DNA of 64,000 nt, from assembly GCF_008711155.1 (NCBI RefSeq), contig NZ_VUYQ01000007.1:62001-126000 (forward strand), written 5' to 3'. Made by a program: the position numbers and the translations under genes. This DNA comes from Dechloromonas sp. CZR5 (GTDB lineage Bacteria; Pseudomonadota; Gammaproteobacteria; Burkholderiales; Rhodocyclaceae). Positions within the stretch are counted from its first letter, which is position 1. Each line of letters opens with the position of its first letter. Below are positions 42,647 through 53,547 of this stretch, piece after piece. Below the pieces are notes generated by a model that saw only the letters and a list, made by a program, of their open reading frames with translations, did not search any database and had not been told where the DNA came from.

Positions 42647-44443
42647 TCAGAACAATTCGTCGCCGGTCATGTTGCCAATCGCGGCATCGCCCGCCATGGC
42701 AGTTTCGGCAAAAGCGCCTGCCTGCGGCAGCATCTGGTCGGCGTAGAAGTGTGCCGTGGCCACCTTGGACCGGTAGAAGGCCTGGTCGCCCTCGCCTGTG
42801 TCGAGATAGCCAGCCGCAACCAGGGCGGCCTTGCCCATGAACCAGCCGCCGCATACGGTCACCGCCAGATGCAGGTAAGGCACGGCAGCGGTCAGCACGC
42901 CACCCAATCCGCCCTTGGCATTGGCAGCCAGCCATTCGGTCGCCTGCGTCCAGGCCTTGAGGGCAACCCCGAGACGCTGGCCCATGGCCTGCAGTTCCGG
43001 CTTGCCGGAGGCAGCGAGTGCCTTGGCAGTGGCATGGACCTCGCCAAAGACGACCCTGGCGGTGGCGCCCTGGTCGCGCATCAGCTTGCGGAACAGCAGG
43101 TCGTTGGCCTGGATACCGGTGGTGCCTTCATAGATGGTTGTGATGCGCGAATCGCGCCAATGCTGGGCGGCGCCGGTTTCTTCAATGAAGCCCATGCCGC
43201 CGTGTATCTGTACGCCGAGCGAGGTGACGTCGATGCCCATCTCGGTACCGCCGCCCTTGACGATGGGAATCATGAATTCGGCGAGCCACAAGTGGCGCTT
43301 GCCTTCTTCGGTATGGCCGGCGGCATGCGCCCGGTCGAGCAGGCCGGAGGTGTAGTAGGCCATGGCGCGACAGGCTTCAACGCGGCACTTCATCAACATC
43401 AACATGCGGCGAATATCCGGGTGCTTGTCGATGCTCACCAGTGCTTCGCCGGTCAGCGCATCGCGCCCTTGCTTGCGTTCGCGGGCGTAGCCGAGTGCCT
43501 GCTGGTAGGCGCGTTCGCCGAGGGCAATGCCTTGCAGGCCGACGCCAAGACGGGCTTCGTTCATCATGATGAACATGTATTCGAGGCCACGGTTCGGCTC
43601 GCCGAGCAGGTAGCCGACGGCGCCACCGTTGTCGCCATAGGCCATGACGCAGGTCGGGCTGGCGTGGATGCCGAGCTTGTGCTCGATGGAAACGCAATGG
43701 GCATCGTTCCGGGCACCGAGCGAACCGTCGGCATTGACCAGGAATTTCGGCACCAGGAACATCGAGATGCCCTTCACGCCGGCCGGTGCATCCGGCAGGC
43801 GGGCGAGCACGAGATGCACGATGTTGTCGGTCATGTCGTGGTCGCCGTAGGTGATGAAGATTTTCTGGCCGAAAACCCGGTAGCTGCCATCAGACTGCGG
43901 CTCGGCACGCGAACGGATCAGCGCCAGGTCGGAACCGGCCTGCGGCTCGGTCAGGTTCATCGTGCCGGTCCATTCGCCGGTCACCATCTTTTCCAGATAC
44001 ATGGCCTTGAGCTCGTCGCTGGCGCAGGTCAGCAAGGCTTCGACGGCCCCGGTCGTCAGCAAGGGGCCGAGCGAGAACGACAGGCTGGCCGAGCAGACCA
44101 TTTCCTTGACGGCAACGCCCAGCGAATCAGGCAAGCCCTGGCCGCCGAATTCGGCCGGCGAACTGATGCCGTTCCAGCCGACTTCGCAAAATGCCTTGTA
44201 GGCTTCCTTCCAGCCCGGCGGCGTGGTGACGCCGTTCGGGGTCAGCTTGCAGCCTTCCTTGTCGCCAATGCGGTTGAGCGGTGCCAGCACTTCACCCGCA
44301 AATTTTGCTGCCTCATCCAGCACGGCATCGGCGAGATCGGGGGTCGCCTCCTCGAAACCGGCGATCTGGCTCAACTCCTTGAAACCGGCCAGTTCGTCCA
44401 TCACGAAGCGCATGTCTTTCACCGGGGCGCGGTAATCACTCAT
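42647..44443 (-). CDS. Acyl-CoA dehydrogenase, 600-residue type with C-terminal extension
   Basis: A 598-residue cytoplasmic flavoprotein for the first beta-oxidation step. Visible blocks: GTMNLTEPQAGSDLALIRSRA, VFGQKIFITYGDHDMTDNI, EARLGVGLQGIALGERAYQQALGYARERKQG and GVQIHGGMGFIEETGAAQHWRDSRI, followed by TIYEGTTGIQANDLL. The N-terminal YRAPVKDMRFVMDEL start and the C-terminal tail of about 130 residues are typical of the FadE5/AcdA-like group. It is the last gene of the minus-strand operon and ends before a strong terminator. The upstream gene stop is 25 bases away. Confidence 0.88.
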   Translation of the reverse strand: MSDYRAPVKDMRFVMDELAGFKELSQIAGFEEATPDLADAVLDEAAKFAGEVLAPLNRIGDKEGCKLTPNGVTTPPGWKEAYKAFCEVGWNGISSPAEFGGQGLPDSLGVAVKEMVCSASLSFSLGPLLTTGAVEALLTCASDELKAMYLEKMVTGEWTGTMNLTEPQAGSDLALIRSRAEPQSDGSYRVFGQKIFITYGDHDMTDNIVHLVLARLPDAPAGVKGISMFLVPKFLVNADGSLGARNDAHCVSIEHKLGIHASPTCVMAYGDNGGAVGYLLGEPNRGLEYMFIMMNEARLGVGLQGIALGERAYQQALGYARERKQGRDALTGEALVSIDKHPDIRRMLMLMKCRVEACRAMAYYTSGLLDRAHAAGHTEEGKRHLWLAEFMIPIVKGGGTEMGIDVTSLGVQIHGGMGFIEETGAAQHWRDSRITTIYEGTTGIQANDLLFRKLMRDQGATARVVFGEVHATAKALAASGKPELQAMGQRLGVALKAWTQATEWLAANAKGGLGGVLTAAVPYLHLAVTVCGGWFMGKAALVAAGYLDTGEGDQAFYRSKVATAHFYADQMLPQAGAFAETAMAGDAAIGNMTGDELF

Positions 44444-44468
44444 TGCTGCAGTCTCCTTGGTTTATTGT

Positions 44469-45416
44469 TCAGAACGGGTTGCTGCACAGCGCCGCCTTGG
44501 CGCTGCGATATTCCTGTTTCAGGCGGGCGACGAGTTCGGCCGTCGGCAGCACCTCATCGATGGTGCCGACACCCTGACCGGCGCCCCAGATGTCCTTCCA
44601 CGCCTTGGCATCACGGCTGCCGCCGAAGCTCATCGAGGTCTTGTCCTTCTCCGGCAGGTTGGCCGGATCGAGACCGGCGGCGACGATGCTCTTCATCAGG
44701 TAGTTGCCGTGCACCCCGGTGAAATACGGGGTGTAGACGACATCCTTGGCAGCCGAATCGAGAATGGCTTGCTTGTAGGCTTCGACCGCGTTGGCCTCGC
44801 TCGTCGCGATGAAGCGCGTACCGATGTAGGCGAAGTCAGCACCCATGGCCTGCGCAGCGAGAATGGCCTGGCCGTTGGTGATCGACCCCGAGAGGGCGAT
44901 CGGTCCATCGTAGAACTTGCGGATCTCGCCGACCAGCGCGAAGGGGCTGAGTGTGCCGGCGTGACCGCCCGCCCCGGCACAGACCAGGATCAGCCCGTCC
45001 ACACCTGCTTCGAGCGCCTTCTCGGCATGGCGGACGCTGATCACGTCGTGGAAGACCTTGCCGCCGTAGGCATGCACGTGCGGCACGATCTGCGTCGGCG
45101 CCGACAGGCTGGTGATGATCAGGGGCACCTGGTGCTTCACGCACAGCGCCATGTCATGCTCCAGGCGCTCGTTGGAGGGGTGGATGATCTGATTGACGGC
45201 GAACGGCGCCGCGTTCGGATCAGCGGCCAGTTCAGTCTTGATACGGATCAGCCAGTCGTCGAGCAGTTCCTTCGGCCGGGCGTTGAGTGCCGGGAAGGAG
45301 CCGATCAGGCCGGCCTTGCATTGGGCGATGACCAGATCGGGATTGGAAATGATGAACATCGGCGCACAGATGGCCGGCAGCGACAGGTTCTTGTTCAGTG
45401 AAGCTGGAATCGGCAT
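44469..45416 (-). CDS. Nitronate monooxygenase/FMN-dependent NPD-family oxidoreductase
   Basis: A 315-residue TIM-barrel flavoprotein. LPAICAPMFIISNPDLVIAQCKAGLIGSFP is the N-terminal FMN-binding start, with GVDGLILVCAGAGGHAG and GADFAYIGTRFIAT further on. These match the nitronate monooxygenase/2-nitropropane dioxygenase family, which also includes enoyl-reductase (FabK)-like and quinone reductase members. Position in a beta-oxidation operon hints at a role with CoA substrates, possibly unsaturated ones, but this is inference. The start forms a TAATG overlap with the acyl-CoA ligase stop. Confidence 0.78.
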   Translation of the reverse strand: MPIPASLNKNLSLPAICAPMFIISNPDLVIAQCKAGLIGSFPALNARPKELLDDWLIRIKTELAADPNAAPFAVNQIIHPSNERLEHDMALCVKHQVPLIITSLSAPTQIVPHVHAYGGKVFHDVISVRHAEKALEAGVDGLILVCAGAGGHAGTLSPFALVGEIRKFYDGPIALSGSITNGQAILAAQAMGADFAYIGTRFIATSEANAVEAYKQAILDSAAKDVVYTPYFTGVHGNYLMKSIVAAGLDPANLPEKDKTSMSFGGSRDAKAWKDIWGAGQGVGTIDEVLPTAELVARLKQEYRSAKAALCSNPF

Positions 45417-47074
45417 TACGCCCCCTCTTTCAATGCGCGACGCAGGATCTTGCCGACGTTGGTACGCGGCAGGTCGTCGCGGAATTCGACGTGTTTCGGC
45501 ACCTTGTAGCCGGTGAGCAGCTTGCGGCAATGATCGATCAGTTCCTTCTCGGTCACTCGCGGATCCTTGCGGACGACGAAGATTTTCACGGCCTCGCCGG
45601 AATGCTCGTCGGAGATGCCGATGGCGGCCACATCCATGACCCCGGGGTGCATGGCGACAGCCTCCTCAACCTCATTTGGATAGACGTTGAAGCCGGACAC
45701 CAGGATCATGTCCTTCTTGCGGTCCACCAGGAATACGAAGCCCTTCTTGTCGACATAGCCCATGTCACCGGTACGCAGGAAACGATCCGGGTAGAAAACC
45801 AGCTCGGTTTCATCCGGACGCTGCCAGTAACCCTTCATGACCTGCGGGCCACGAATGCAGATCTCGCCGACCTGTCCGGGCGGCACCTCGTTGCCGCCAT
45901 CGTCACGGATCGAAATCTCGGTGGAGGAAATCGGCAAGCCAATGGCACCGTTGAATTCGGTCATGTCGAGCGGATTGATGGTAGCTGCCGGCGAGGTTTC
46001 GGTCAGGCCATAGGCTTGCAGCAAGGGCGTGCCGGTTACCTTCAACCACTTCTCCGCCACCGGCCCCTGGACCGCCATGCCCCCCCCGAGTGTGACGCGC
46101 ATGGTGGAAAAATCGAGCCGGGCGAATTCGGCATTGTTGAGCAGGGCGTTGAACAGCGTATTGACGCCGGTCACCACCGTGACCGGGTATTTCCCCCACT
46201 CCTTGACGAATCCGGGAATGTCGCGCGGATTGGCGATCAGCAGGTTGCGGGCGCCGATCATCAGGAAGGTGAGGCAGTTCGCTGTCAGCGCGAAGATGTG
46301 ATAGAGCGGCAGGGCCGTGACGATGAACTCCTCGCCTTCGCGCACCACCGGCTTGATCCAGCTGTAGGCCTGGGTAACGTTGGCAGCGATGTTGGCATGG
46401 GTCAGCATCGCACCCTTGGAGACACCGGTGGTACCGCCGGTATATTGCAGGAAGGCGATGTCGTCCTGAGTCAGAGCAACCGGTTTCCAGCCGTGGCGGC
46501 GGCCAATGGCCAGGGCGCTGTTGAAGCCGCTTGCCGCGGGAATCTTCCAGGCCGGCACCAGCTTCTTGACATGACGGACAACAAAATTGACGACCACGCC
46601 CTTGAGCCCGAGCATTTCACCCATGGGCGTGACGATCACGTGCTTGACCGCCGTATGGGCGATGATCTGCTCCAGCGTGTGGGCAAAATTCTCAACGATG
46701 ACGATGGCGATGGCACCGGAGTCCTTGAGCTGGTGCTCCAGTTCGCGCGGCGTGTACAACGGGTTGCAGTTCACCACCACGCACCCGGCGCGCAGGGTGC
46801 CGAACAGGGCCACCGGGTATTGCAGCAGATTGGGCATCATCAGCGCCACACGGTCGCCCTTCTTGAAACCCTTGGCCTGCAGCCAGCCGGCAAATGCCTT
46901 GCTTTCCTCGTCCAGCTGGCGATAGGTCATCTCCTTTCCCATGCTGATATAGGCAACCTTGTCCGCATAGGTCGAGCATGCTTTCTCGAACAAGGCGACC
47001 AGCGAAGGGATATGGTCGATGTCGATTTCAGCCGGAACACCGTTCGGGTAGCTTTGTAGCCAGATTTTTTCCAT
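45416..47074 (-). CDS. fadD: Long-chain fatty acid-CoA ligase
   Basis: A 552-residue AMP-forming acyl-CoA synthetase. The nucleotide motif is [16 protein letters not shown], followed by [25 protein letters not shown] and the FACS-type [23 protein letters not shown] hinge region; the catalytic Lys is in [14 protein letters not shown]. It activates fatty acids for beta-oxidation. Length and motifs match FadD. It follows the chalcone-isomerase-like gene by 27 bases, and its stop overlaps the next gene. Confidence 0.92.
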   Translation of the reverse strand: MEKIWLQSYPNGVPAEIDIDHIPSLVALFEKACSTYADKVAYISMGKEMTYRQLDEESKAFAGWLQAKGFKKGDRVALMMPNLLQYPVALFGTLRAGCVVVNCNPLYTPRELEHQLKDSGAIAIVIVENFAHTLEQIIAHTAVKHVIVTPMGEMLGLKGVVVNFVVRHVKKLVPAWKIPAASGFNSALAIGRRHGWKPVALTQDDIAFLQYTGGTTGVSKGAMLTHANIAANVTQAYSWIKPVVREGEEFIVTALPLYHIFALTANCLTFLMIGARNLLIANPRDIPGFVKEWGKYPVTVVTGVNTLFNALLNNAEFARLDFSTMRVTLGGGMAVQGPVAEKWLKVTGTPLLQAYGLTETSPAATINPLDMTEFNGAIGLPISSTEISIRDDGGNEVPPGQVGEICIRGPQVMKGYWQRPDETELVFYPDRFLRTGDMGYVDKKGFVFLVDRKKDMILVSGFNVYPNEVEEAVAMHPGVMDVAAIGISDEHSGEAVKIFVVRKDPRVTEKELIDHCRKLLTGYKVPKHVEFRDDLPRTNVGKILRRALKEGA

Positions 47075-47101
47075 TTTTGTCTCCTCCTTCGTACGTCAGC
47101 G

Positions 47102-47677
47102 TTAGCTGCCCAGCAGCGACTTTTTCAGCGAAGCGTCGGCCGGTTTATCGCCCAGCCAGACCTTGAGCAGTGCCCTGGCAAACCCGGCGCCGGGCACCTT
47201 GCCGCGCTGCTCGCCATTCTGACTCACGGCAACGCCGTCTGCCGTGAAGTCGATAGCGATGGTATCGCCTTCGCGGACCTTGCCGATGGATTTCATGATG
47301 CCGGCCAATTGTTCGGCCTGCCCCTTCATGTCTGCCATTTCCGCAGGGGAGTGATTGTTCTTCAAGCCCTCGTCGAGCGCCGAATGCAACGAATCGGCAT
47401 CGAGGTCGCGCAACAGGCGCAACACCATGCGGCGCGGCCCGGTACTGTCGTAGATCGCAGCCGGCGTAGTGGCCTTCTGCCCCACATACAGTGCCCCGAC
47501 ATAGACCTTGATGAACATTTTGCTGCGCAGACCGGCGCCGTTGAGCACCAGTTCGCTGCTGCCGACTTTCAGCCTGTCCTCCACCTTGACGCCCGCCACC
47601 TCGGCTGCATGCAGCCCGGGAACGGTCATCAGGGCGGCGATCAGTGCCGCCTTTCTCACGCATGTCGATGTAATCAT
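47102..47677 (-). CDS. Exported chalcone isomerase-like protein
   Basis: A 191-residue protein with a signal peptide (KAALIAALMTVPGLHAAE). The mature domain reads GVKVEDRLKVGSSELVLNGAGLRSKMFIKVYVGALYV, a chalcone-isomerase-like fold signature, followed by RRMVLRLLRDLDADSL and GDTIAIDF. In this fold the plant relatives include fatty-acid-binding proteins, so a periplasmic fatty-acid or lipid ligand fits the operon. The enzyme activity of true chalcone isomerase is not expected. The ATG overlaps the thioesterase stop. Confidence 0.75.
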   Translation of the reverse strand: MITSTCVRKAALIAALMTVPGLHAAEVAGVKVEDRLKVGSSELVLNGAGLRSKMFIKVYVGALYVGQKATTPAAIYDSTGPRRMVLRLLRDLDADSLHSALDEGLKNNHSPAEMADMKGQAEQLAGIMKSIGKVREGDTIAIDFTADGVAVSQNGEQRGKVPGAGFARALLKVWLGDKPADASLKKSLLGS

Positions 47678-48189
47678 TGTTTGTCTCCTCCACCGCTCTT
47701 TTGGCGGTAGTAATGTTTATCGGCGATATAGACGGTCCGCTCGACGACCGTATGCACCACACCTTCGTCATCCTTGATGTCGATCTCGAAGGTCCAATCG
47801 ACTTCGTGCTGCTCGGCAAGCGCCTCGCGTATCGCAGCCAGCTCCGCCGGCGTCACCCGGAAATCAGCGTACAACGTGGAGTACCCCGGCTTGCGGTAAC
47901 GGATGTTCGCTGCCTTGTCCCAGATGATGTAGTCCTCGCCCAGCGCAGCCATCAGCATCGCCGGATGCGCCCCGTCGGTGATCGCGAACAGCGATCCGCC
48001 GTAGAGCGAGCCGACGATGTTCTTCGTCTTCCAGCTCAGTGGCAGGCGGACACGCATATGGCAGAGGTCGGGCGCGACATGCACGACGCGCCCTCCCGTG
48101 CTGCGGAAAGCCGGATGGAGGTTGAACCCCATCCGCATGACCCGCGCCCGCCATACCGGGGGCAACTTGACGATCCAGGACGGCTTCAT
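47674..48189 (-). CDS. DUF4442 hot-dog-fold thioesterase-like protein
   Basis: A 171-residue protein. MRMGFNLHPAFRSTGGRVVHVAPDLCHMRVRLPLSWKTKNIVGSLYGGSLFAITD resembles the DUF4442/PaaI-type hot-dog fold, in which the NIVGSLYGGSLFA helix carries the substrate site. It probably hydrolyses acyl-CoA esters, which would balance the CoA pool during fatty-acid use. The start ATG 48189 is a choice by family length; no strong ribosome-binding site is seen. It lies 43 bases after the thiolase and is coupled to the next gene. Confidence 0.72.
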   Translation of the reverse strand: MKPSWIVKLPPVWRARVMRMGFNLHPAFRSTGGRVVHVAPDLCHMRVRLPLSWKTKNIVGSLYGGSLFAITDGAHPAMLMAALGEDYIIWDKAANIRYRKPGYSTLYADFRVTPAELAAIREALAEQHEVDWTFEIDIKDDEGVVHTVVERTVYIADKHYYRQKSGGGDKQ

Positions 48190-48232
48190 GCCGCGACTCC
48201 GGCCCTGATCGTCGAGCGTGCATCCGACATGC

Positions 48233-49432
48233 TTACAGGCGCTCGATGATGCCGGCGGCGCCCATCCCGGTGCCGATACACATCGACACCATGCCGTACT
48301 TGCCGCCGGTACGCTGCAGCCCATGAACCAGGGTCGCGATCCGGATGGCGCCGGTCGCGCCGAGCGGATGGCCGAGGGCGATGGCGCCGCCCAGCGGATT
48401 GACCTTCTCCGGGTTCAGGCCAAGCTCCTGCATGACGGCAAGCGACTGGGCCGCAAAGGCTTCGTTCAGCTCGATCCAGTCGAGATCGTCCTGCTTGATG
48501 CCGACCTGGGCGAGCACCTTGGGGATCGCGGCAATCGGACCGATACCCATAATCTCGGGTGCCACACCCCCGACGGCGTAGCCGGCAAAGCGGGCGAGCG
48601 GCGTCAGATTATGCTCACGCAGGATCTTCTCGGATACCAGCATGACCGCACCGGCGCCATCGGACATCTGCGACGAGTTGCCAGCCGTGACCGAACCGCG
48701 TGCGTGGAACACCGGCTTGAGCTTGCCCAGCTTTTCCAGCGATGCGTCGGCACGCGGGCCTTCGTCGAACTCGACGGTGCGTTCGCGCAACTTGATCTGG
48801 CCGCTCTTCAGGTCGGGCAGGCTCTCGCGGATGACATAGGGCGTCGTCTCGGCACTGAAATGGCCTGCCGCGATTGCGGCACAGGCCTTCTGGTTGGAAG
48901 CCAGGGCAAAGGCATCCTGCGCCTCGCGGCCGATCTTCCACTGCTGGGCGACCTTTTCGGCGGTCAGGCCCATGCCGTAGGCGATGCCGAGGTTTTCCTC
49001 CCTGGCGAAGATGGCCGGGTTCATCGACATCTTGTTGCCCATGATCTGCGGCATGACCGACATCGATTCAGTACCGGCGGCAATCATCACGTCGGCCTGA
49101 CCGAGGCGGATCAGGTTGGCGGCATCGGAGACCGCCTGTACCCCGGAGGAACAGAAGCGGTTGATGGTGATACCCGGCACGGTGATCGGCAGGCCGGCCA
49201 GCAACGCACCGATGCGGGCGACGTTCATGCCCTGCTCGGCTTCCGGCATGGCACAGCCGACGATGACGTCGCCGATCAGCGCCGGATCGACATCCGGCAC
49301 CTTGGCGACGACGGACTTGATGACGGCGGCCAGCATGTCGTCCGGACGGACATTCCTGAACATGCCGTTGCGCTTGGCGACCGGCAGGCGGGTCGCGGCG
49401 ACGATGTAGGCTTCTTGAATCTGTTTGCTCAT
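48233..49432 (-). CDS. fadA: Acetyl-CoA acyltransferase (3-ketoacyl-CoA thiolase)
   Basis: A 399-residue thiolase. The nucleophile Cys is in NRFCSSGVQAVSDA at about residue 90, the His in NEAFAAQ followed by GGAIALGHPLGATGA, and the second Cys in SMCIGTGMGAA. It performs the last step of beta-oxidation. ATG 49432 gives the family length; upstream in-frame codons run into a repeat element. It partners the hydratase/dehydrogenase encoded just upstream. Confidence 0.92.
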   Translation of the reverse strand: MSKQIQEAYIVAATRLPVAKRNGMFRNVRPDDMLAAVIKSVVAKVPDVDPALIGDVIVGCAMPEAEQGMNVARIGALLAGLPITVPGITINRFCSSGVQAVSDAANLIRLGQADVMIAAGTESMSVMPQIMGNKMSMNPAIFAREENLGIAYGMGLTAEKVAQQWKIGREAQDAFALASNQKACAAIAAGHFSAETTPYVIRESLPDLKSGQIKLRERTVEFDEGPRADASLEKLGKLKPVFHARGSVTAGNSSQMSDGAGAVMLVSEKILREHNLTPLARFAGYAVGGVAPEIMGIGPIAAIPKVLAQVGIKQDDLDWIELNEAFAAQSLAVMQELGLNPEKVNPLGGAIALGHPLGATGAIRIATLVHGLQRTGGKYGMVSMCIGTGMGAAGIIERL

Positions 49433-49457
49433 TTCTCTATGTCTCCTGAGGGAGCTG

Positions 49458-49561
49458 AATTCCATGTCGGCGTTGCGCCAGAACGCGAAGCCGGCGCGCA
49501 GACAGTACGATTAGTACGGCAAGCGGCGGCGACAAAGTTATGGCGCGGCGAGGACATGGAA

Positions 49562-49563
<2 letters not shown>
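49458..49563. repeat. MITE-like or hairpin element of about 106 bases
   Basis: The ends are perfect 11-base inverted repeats: AATTCCATGTC at 49458-49468 and GACATGGAATT at 49553-49563. Inside, complementarity continues imperfectly (about 12 of the next 16 positions) toward a central GTAC-GATTA-GTAC loop at 49506-49518. The element fills the gap between thiolase and hydratase/dehydrogenase genes, and its end overlaps the latter's stop codon. No target duplication is clear. Confidence 0.6.
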
Positions 49564-51961
<2,398 letters not shown>

Positions 51962-52000
51962 GCGGTTCTCCTTTGGTCTCGTTCTAACATCTCGTTAAAT

Positions 52001-52014
52001 AAAACGAACGTTTG
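52001..52014. promoter_or_regulatory. PsrA-type box upstream of the beta-oxidation operon
   Basis: AAAAC (52001-52005), four bases, GTTTG (52010-52014): matches the published PsrA consensus G/CAAAC-N2-4-GTTTG/C except for its first base. It lies 40 bases before the hydratase/dehydrogenase start and shares a 17-base context with two other sites in this window. Confidence 0.7.
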
Positions 52015-52063
52015 AATTATAGACAAGCCGACCCTCGGGTCAACTTTTTTTTGCGCGATGGAT

Positions 52064-52090
52064 TAAAAAAAATCCCCGGGCCAGCCGGGG
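52064..52090 (-). terminator. Terminator of fadL
   Basis: On the minus strand CCCCGG and CCGGGG (52074-52090) with a five-base loop are followed by a run of A/T with eight Ts (52064-52072). It lies about 28 bases past the fadL stop. Confidence 0.88.
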
Positions 52091-52117
52091 AATAAAGTAC
52101 GCAAGGTTCTTTCTGAA

Positions 52118-53419
52118 TCAGAAGGAATAGTTCAGTTGAAGCGACAAATAATCGACAGAGGTTTCGAACTTGCCACGAACGGTCTGCACAACCGTCGTTT
52201 CTGCCGCAGAGCTATAAACCTTCCGCGCCGTATATGCATCCTTCACAAAAATGTGAGCATAACCAATGTCGAGCGATGCTTGCGGCGTGATCTTCCATTT
52301 GGCCCCCAGCGACAGCCAAGTACGATCTTGGTCGGGCACGGTCATCGTACGAGATTCATTGTCGGGAACCGCCCCGTTGTCGAAGGCGACGCCCATACGC
52401 AACATCCACTGGTTGTTCAATTGGTAAGTGCTACCCAGACCAATCCGATAAGTGTCCTTGAAGTTGTAGCGCAATGGCGCCACGGCACGGCTGCCGTCTG
52501 AATAGACCGGCTCGAGTTTCTGAAGCTTGCTCCAACCCGTCCAGGTGTAGTCGGCAAGGATTGCCCACTTGTCGTTGAACTGGTGACGAACCGCCAAGGA
52601 AGCGGTATCCGGCGTCGTCAAGTCGGCATAGATGTCGCGGGTCGCTTGCCCCGTCTGGTTTTTATCGCCTTCAAGATTGAACTTGATCGTGGAGCGATAG
52701 CTCAGACCCACGCGCGTATCGTTCGTGATCTGGTACATCGCGCCCAGGTTAAATCCCCAGCCGGTTGCATCTCCCTTCAAGGCACCGGAGCCATCCGACT
52801 GACCAGCCCTCGGCACCGCCTGATTGAATTCAACGTCAGCCTTGGCGTAATTGATACCGAACGCCACCGACAGCGCGTCATTCACCTTGTAAGCAATCGA
52901 GGGGTTTACGTTGACGATCCGGATTTTGGTTCTTAAACCCGAATAACGACCGGCAAAATCCTTGTCGTACTCGGTCTCATCTGCAAAAGTCGGATTGACA
53001 GCGAGACCCAGACGCCACTGCGGTGCCAAGGCATAGGAATAATAGAAGGCGGGGACTGCGTGCAATCCACCACCATTTCCACCATCTCCACCGACTTCCT
53101 TCCCCAATCCGGTTGCATAGAACGGCGGGTTACCCGGGTTGTTGAGATAGCCACCCGTTCCCTCGTCGGTAAAGCGCGTGCTGCGACTCAGCAGCGTCGT
53201 GGCGAAGCTGATGTTATGCCCCTGGGACAGATAGGTCATCCCGGCCGGGTTGTAATACAGCGTGCTGGCATCTTCTGCGGCGGCGGCAGCACCGGCATTG
53301 GCCATACCGACCCCTGAGGCACTCTGGCCGGTCAGCTGGAAGGCAGCCGCGAAGGCGCCCCCCGAAAACGAAACGGCAATCAGTGCCGGGATCAGGCGCA
53401 TGGTGATTCTCTTGTGCAT
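52118..53419 (-). CDS. fadL: FadL/TodX family outer-membrane fatty-acid transporter
   Basis: A 433-residue outer-membrane barrel. A signal peptide (ALIAVSFSGGAFAA) is followed by the FadL N-terminal plug motif AFQLTGQSASGVGMANAGAAAAAEDASTLYYNPAGM (residues about 24-60, quoted from the start), and the C-terminal strand ends in QLNYSF. The NPAGM segment is diagnostic. It carries long-chain fatty acids or hydrophobic compounds across the outer membrane. An AGGAG site eight bases before ATG 53419 fixes the start. A PsrA-type box lies 64 bases upstream. Confidence 0.92.
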   Translation of the reverse strand: MHKRITMRLIPALIAVSFSGGAFAAAFQLTGQSASGVGMANAGAAAAAEDASTLYYNPAGMTYLSQGHNISFATTLLSRSTRFTDEGTGGYLNNPGNPPFYATGLGKEVGGDGGNGGGLHAVPAFYYSYALAPQWRLGLAVNPTFADETEYDKDFAGRYSGLRTKIRIVNVNPSIAYKVNDALSVAFGINYAKADVEFNQAVPRAGQSDGSGALKGDATGWGFNLGAMYQITNDTRVGLSYRSTIKFNLEGDKNQTGQATRDIYADLTTPDTASLAVRHQFNDKWAILADYTWTGWSKLQKLEPVYSDGSRAVAPLRYNFKDTYRIGLGSTYQLNNQWMLRMGVAFDNGAVPDNESRTMTVPDQDRTWLSLGAKWKITPQASLDIGYAHIFVKDAYTARKVYSSAAETTVVQTVRGKFETSVDYLSLQLNYSF

Positions 53420-53482
53420 CGATATGTCTCCTGTTGTGATTGTGGTGGGAACTGGCCCCGGTTTGGTGCAACAATTAAAACT

Positions 53483-53496
53483 CAAACAAACGTTTG
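53483..53496. promoter_or_regulatory. PsrA-type box upstream of fadL
   Basis: CAAAC (53483-53487), AAAC, GTTTG (53492-53496): an exact match to the PsrA consensus. The full inverted arms are TCAAAC and GTTTGA. Confidence 0.75.
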
Positions 53497-53547
53497 AAAT
53501 TCTGTTTGATCAAAAAAAAACTTACGACCTGTTGCAATTCAGCAACA

